From Anaeramoeba flamelloides (Eukaryota; Metamonada; Anaeramoebidae), in assembly GCA_027625915.1 (NCBI GenBank), contig JANTQA010000044.1, positions 620,001 to 684,000 on the forward strand: a stretch of 64,000 bases of DNA. The letters run 5' to 3'. Each line of letters starts with the position of its first letter. Position 1 is the stretch's first letter. This document shows positions 59,769-64,000 of the stretch, one piece after another. The position numbers and the translations under genes were made by a program. The notes below the pieces were generated by a model. The model saw only the letters and a program-made list of their open reading frames with translations, was not told the DNA's origin and searched no databases.

Positions 59769-62700
59769 TGAAAATAAAAAAGAATGAAAAAATGATAAAA
59801 AGTGAAAAAATTGTTGTTAACAAGATCTTGGTTTTAGTCTGCAAGTATTTTGAGATTTAGTTTGTGGTTTTGGCTTTAAAAAAGAAGATTTGAAAAAGAT
59901 AAGAAACTCTAATTAAGTAATTAAGTAATTAAGAATATAGAAATCTTTAATTGATTTTTTGTTTTTGTTTGAATTATCAGTCTCTAATTTTATGGGTGTT
60001 TTTTATTTCAGTTTTTACTCATACAGAGTCTTGTTGAAAATTATCTAGAGTTCAAAAGTTTTGTAATAATAGTTTTTTTATTGTGTTAAATTTTAATAGA
60101 AGCTCAGGAAATCAAATCTTTCGGACAATAAAATTTTTGAAATAAAGATAATCAAAAAGCTGATAATTTCCATTTTTCTTGATCAAGAATCTAATTTTGC
60201 AAATATTACCTATATATTGAATAAAAACTAAAATTCCTAATAAATGACCTGATTTTTTTGTATTTTTTTTTACTTTTTTTTAGTCTATTTTTAGAAGAAA
60301 AACAAATAGTTCATGTGTACAGAACTGAATATTAATATAGTTATTTTTTTATTATAATAGATAAATTCAAGTATAAATATATTTATATTCAAAATTTGAT
60401 TTTTAATGTGCCATTGATTTTGAAATAGAGTTTACTCGGAGATTTAGTGTAGTAATATTTTTCAGTGATCGTTCTTGGATGGTAAGAGGGTAAAATATTA
60501 AAATATGTTGTTGGTGATTATCTCTATTTAAAAATTTTGTTTATGTGAAGTGTCAAAAAATTATAATCTCCTAAATAAGCCACAAAAGGTAATTTTTTCA
60601 GAGATCTTGCTTTTTTTTTTTTACTTTTTTTCTGAAAAAGAAAAACATTTAAATTTATATAATTTTTGGTATTATAAAATTTTTGTATCTTATTTATGAT
60701 CATTTTCTTCATTATTATACATTGACGGCTCTTATTTGCCAGGAATATTAATTTAAAGAATTTTTAATTTCGTTTTTGAGATAATTCTTTTGAAGAACTA
60801 AAAGATTGATTAAGAGAACTCATTGAAAAAATATTGATAGTACTTTCAGAGGGATTATTATAAACATTAAATTTTTTTATCATTTACAAATTTTAGTCAT
60901 AAATTGTGTTTTTGTTATTAGATGAAATTTTGTTATTCAAAATAAAATTTTTTTGAAGATATTTTCGAATAGAGTAATTTTATCCAAAAAATTCAAAAAT
61001 AATTGTATTTCTGATAAAAATTATTTAAATTGGGATTGTGTTTCAAGGGAATAAGACTATAATTTTTTTTTAGAATAAATTTCTCAAATTTAGAAAATTT
61101 TTTCAATTTTTTTCATTTTGAAAACAAGAATACAACCATTTTCAAACTGTAAAGTATAAAATATATTTTTTCTGTCCAATAGATCTTAATTTAATTGAGA
61201 AACCTTATATAAGATCTATCAAATTTTCATTTATTTAATCATCTATACCACAATTAGTTTTATTTACTGAGATTTAAATTGAAATATAAATTAAAGAAAT
61301 AATTACCAAATAAAAAATTTTGATTCAATATCAAGACTTTTCAGTATAAAAAAAAAATTATATTTTACATTTTATGTGAATTAACTTGATTTTGAATAAA
61401 AATAATAAGTTACTTTTGTTCGTTTAATATTGTAAACATTCAAATTTTGGATTTCAAAAAAGAGATTTAGATTAAAAAATTGTTTATATGAGGATAACTC
61501 ATTCATATTTTCAAAAAAAAAAAAGCACAAATTACAAAAAAAAATGTTTAAAAGTTCACTGCATTTTTTCATTTTGTTTTTAAATAAATCACAATCTTTA
61601 TTGTTTTTATTTGGAAACAATACACTTGTTATAATCCAAATTTAACCTGGAATAACGAAAAAATGATATTGGTTAAAGTGATCTAAGATGATATTGGGGA
61701 TTTCGGGGAAAGAAGGTTGATATCATCTTAGAAATAGAACAAGCTTATATTTTGAGTATGGGAGGGGATATAAAACAAAGAAATATCTAAGGTGATTGTT
61801 GAATTAATGAAACGAAATGAGATGCTATTTATTTTTTGAACTCAAGATCTAGCCTAGAACAACAAGACAATAACAAAAAAAATTAAATTAAAACAACAAT
61901 TTTATTATTTTTTAAAGGTGCTTTAAATAACTATTTTTTCAATGGATCTTGTTCTCCCAATGGAATTATTTTAAAAAATTGAAGTTCAATTTTACATTTC
62001 CATCATTGGAGACAGAACTTTTCATAAAATTTACAGAGACGGTTTAAATTGTTTATCCTTTCAATGACATCTATTTACTATTTTCTCCCATTTTATTAGC
62101 CAATCTTCAAAAATGATCAAACTTAAAAAGTGCGTTTAACTGGAGTTCTTAACAATCTATGATTTTGAAATATCCTCTAAAATTTCTTGTCTTGACATAG
62201 TAAAATAAAATGTAAACATTTTTTTTTTTTCCTAAATTATAATTTATTTTTTTCCCCTTTTGAAAATTTTCTATTATAAGTTTATTCTCTCTTTTTTTGA
62301 AGAAAAATGAGAACAAACATTTTTTATTTTTTAAAAATGAAATTATATTTTTTTTACAACCAGAAAAAAAAAATATTTGTAAATAAACATTATTTTCAAT
62401 AAAGAAATGGAATTTATTCCCTTTTCCAGACATTCCCCAAATCATGATGTACTTTTTTTTTAGTTTTTATCGAAAAAGTATTTTGTTTCCTGTAAAAAAA
62501 TATGTGTTTAATTGGTTTGAAACTGAGAATTGGCTAATCTCACTTTTATCAATTAAACAACATCTATATATTATTTTTCAAAGTACTCTAAAATAACACT
62601 AAATAATATACTTTAAGACAATTTTCTTGATAAAAATACTTACTATTTTACTGTATTAGATTGCAAATGAGATGATCAGAAAATTTTCAAACTTTGTCTA

Positions 62701-63184
62701 ATACTACAAGTAATTCTCAAAATCTTTCCAAAGCAACTACAATATTATCTTTAACTTTTAAAAGTTCTAATCTCTTTCTTATCTGTAGTTATTAAAAATT
62801 ATTTACTGAAAATTTCACACAGAAAAAGTTTATGTTTCAAAAAAAATTTATAGCACCCTTATTTGGGATTTTTCATCAAATAAAAATTTCACTTTTTCTA
62901 TGTTACAAAGTAATTAAGGTTGATTGTTGAACTCTTAAAGCTAATTTATTTTGAACCCTAAAAATCATTCCAAATCAACATAGAGTTAATTTGACTATTT
63001 ATTATCTTACAAAACTCAAATTTCAAAAACTTAATGATACAAAATTTTGATTTTGATTGATTTTTTTGATTCTATTTTTATTCTAAGAACCATTCTATAT
63101 TTTGGACATGGCTTTTGTTTTGAAAGGAAAGACTATATATGTAAAAAATATAATATAAATCATTTACTTTTAATGTTAATTGTA
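59769..63184. other. Gene-less region between the cullin 5' end and the last gene
   Basis: No coding exon recognised on either strand. Around 60320-60410 there is sequence resembling 37030-37100 of the MA element (TTATTATAATAGATAA, AAATTTGATTTTTAATG). A small hairpin is at 61684-61731 (TAAGATGATATT opposite GATATCATCTTA), and A/T runs are throughout. Confidence 0.45.
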
Positions 63185-63405
63185 CAAAAAAAAGATCAAA
63201 ATTTTCATTCATTTTCTAAAATAATCACACCTATCAAGAATTAAAAATCATCAAAGTTCCCAATTCTAAAAAGGAAATTAAATAATTTAATCTTATTTTT
63301 AGAATTAACAATTTGAAATGTTCACATAATTTTCAAATCTTTTTTTTGGAAGCTGAATGAAAATTTTATTCCATTTATTTTGCAAAAAATAGTATTAAAT
63401 TTTTG
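63185..63405. mobile_element. MH family MITE, copy 2
   Basis: Inverted ends AAAATTTTCATTCATTTTCT and, from the right, AAAATTTTCATTCAGCTTCC; collinear with 34090-34325 (AAATCATCAAAGTTCCCAAT, TTAGAATTAACAATTTGAAA). Confidence 0.68.
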
Positions 63406-63670
63406 AAGTAATAATAATTGGTTTGATATTTTTTTTACACAAAGACAAGGAAAGTTTCAAAAAGAAACAAAAAAAACTGAATCTGGAAAAAACTTATTCC
63501 CCTCTTATTTTTTGAGTGTAGACACAAAACAAATTCGCAAGTGTGTTCAATAACAACTCATTTTTACTTGCAAATTTTATTTTTTTTTTAAAAACCCAAT
63601 TTTATCTGATCAAATTAAAATTTTAATTTTTTTTTTCTTTTGGATCTACTTTGGAACGAAATTTTGTTCA

Positions 63671-64000
63671 ATGATCGAAGATCCTCAAGACAAAAAGGAC
63701 TACAAAATAGTAATTGAAGATGGCAAAATAAAAAAATACAGAAGAAAAAAAACAATTAGTTCTGAGACGATCATAATAATTGACAAGAATGGGAACAAAA
63801 AAAGGGTTCGTAAAAAAAAAAAACTTTCTCCCACCACAGAGAATGCAAAAGAAGATAAAGAACGAAAAAACATGGAAAAAGAAAGCAAAAACGAAAACAA
63901 AAACGAAAAAGAAAAAGAAAAAGAAAACCAAGATCCAAAACAAAAAAGAGATTACAAAATAGTCATTAAAGATGGCAAAATAAAAAAATACAGAAGAAAA
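63671..64000 (+). CDS. Lys/Glu/Asn-rich protein with a repeated motif, 5' part only
   Basis: Open frame from the ATG at 63671 to the window edge, 110 codons with no stop. Start chosen because it is the first ATG after a pyrimidine-rich, ATG-poor stretch. MIEDPQDKKDYKIVIEDGKI is followed by KKYRRKKTISSETIIIIDKN and GNKKRVRKKKK, then a run of KEDKERKNMEKESKN and NEK/KEK repeats. Residues 10-26 (DYKIVIEDGKIKKYRRK) return almost unchanged at residues 94-110 (DYKIVIKDGKIKKYRRK), preceded each time by a DPQD/DPKQ-like phrase, so the protein is probably built of repeats of about 84 residues. The motif DYKIVIxDGKIKKYRRK looks like a short beta hairpin with a basic tail. No family recognised. Base composition is purine-rich on the coding strand, typical of the low-complexity proteins here. 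The function and the rest of the gene lie outside the window. Confidence 0.7.
   Translation, partial: MIEDPQDKKDYKIVIEDGKIKKYRRKKTISSETIIIIDKNGNKKRVRKKKKLSPTTENAKEDKERKNMEKESKNENKNEKEKEKENQDPKQKRDYKIVIKDGKIKKYRRK

Overview
Eukaryotic nuclear DNA from an extremely AT-rich protist (I estimate roughly 80% A+T by eye). All genes read with the standard code, end in TAA and are split by GT-AG introns. I place 20 introns from phase-consistent junctions and from alignment recalled from known families. A plant/Dictyostelium-type SYP7 Qc-SNARE, a severin-like GCK-III kinase and Lys/Glu/Asn homopeptides suggest a free-living non-opisthokont, perhaps amoeboid, protist (an amoebozoan, or something like Anaeramoeba). 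The taxonomic guess is weak.

Layout. On the minus strand: a secreted orphan protein (3630-4580); a SYP7-type Qc-SNARE in three exons (14871-22392); a Vps55/OBRGRP endosomal membrane protein in seven exons (25724-33443); a GCK-III STE20 kinase in eight exons with a long low-complexity tail (38914-46340); and a CUL1-like cullin in four exons (50463-59768). On the plus strand: a divergent pyrroline-5-carboxylate-reductase-fold protein in three exons (10396-11791) and the start of a Lys/Glu-rich protein that runs off the window (63671-64000). Visible coding sequence is only about 12% of the window. The SNARE and Vps55 both belong to endomembrane trafficking, and the cullin and kinase are regulatory. 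Nothing indicates an operon or a physical gene cluster, so I infer no joint function.

The remaining DNA is largely old non-autonomous DNA transposons. At least eight families with terminal inverted repeats (TIRs) can be read directly, and most have TA at both ends, as expected for Tc1/mariner-type MITEs. In this report they are called MA (36557-38532), MB (20723-21241, 52142-52678), MC (30071-30843, 34558-35308), MD (22713-23406, 24217-24903, 54862-55553), ME (45026-45197, 47363-47525), MF (42915-43393, 44716-45575), MG (7341-7541) and MH (34090-34325, 63185-63405). One Mutator-like element has long TIRs and a 9-bp target duplication (53328-54122). A LINE-type reverse transcriptase remnant lies in the big cullin intron. 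Dispersed repeat R and arrays of small palindromic hairpin modules (P1/P2/P3) recur across the window. Introns fall into two classes: about 83-291 bp, with no element seen, or 1.6-6.9 kb, carrying transposon relics or tandem repeats.

The most notable protein-level observations are a SNARE whose ionic zero-layer Gln is His, a P5CR homologue that has lost its substrate loops and gained an N-terminal hydrophobic segment, and the modular hairpin arrays. I see no operon-like, defence-like or otherwise clearly new multi-gene system.
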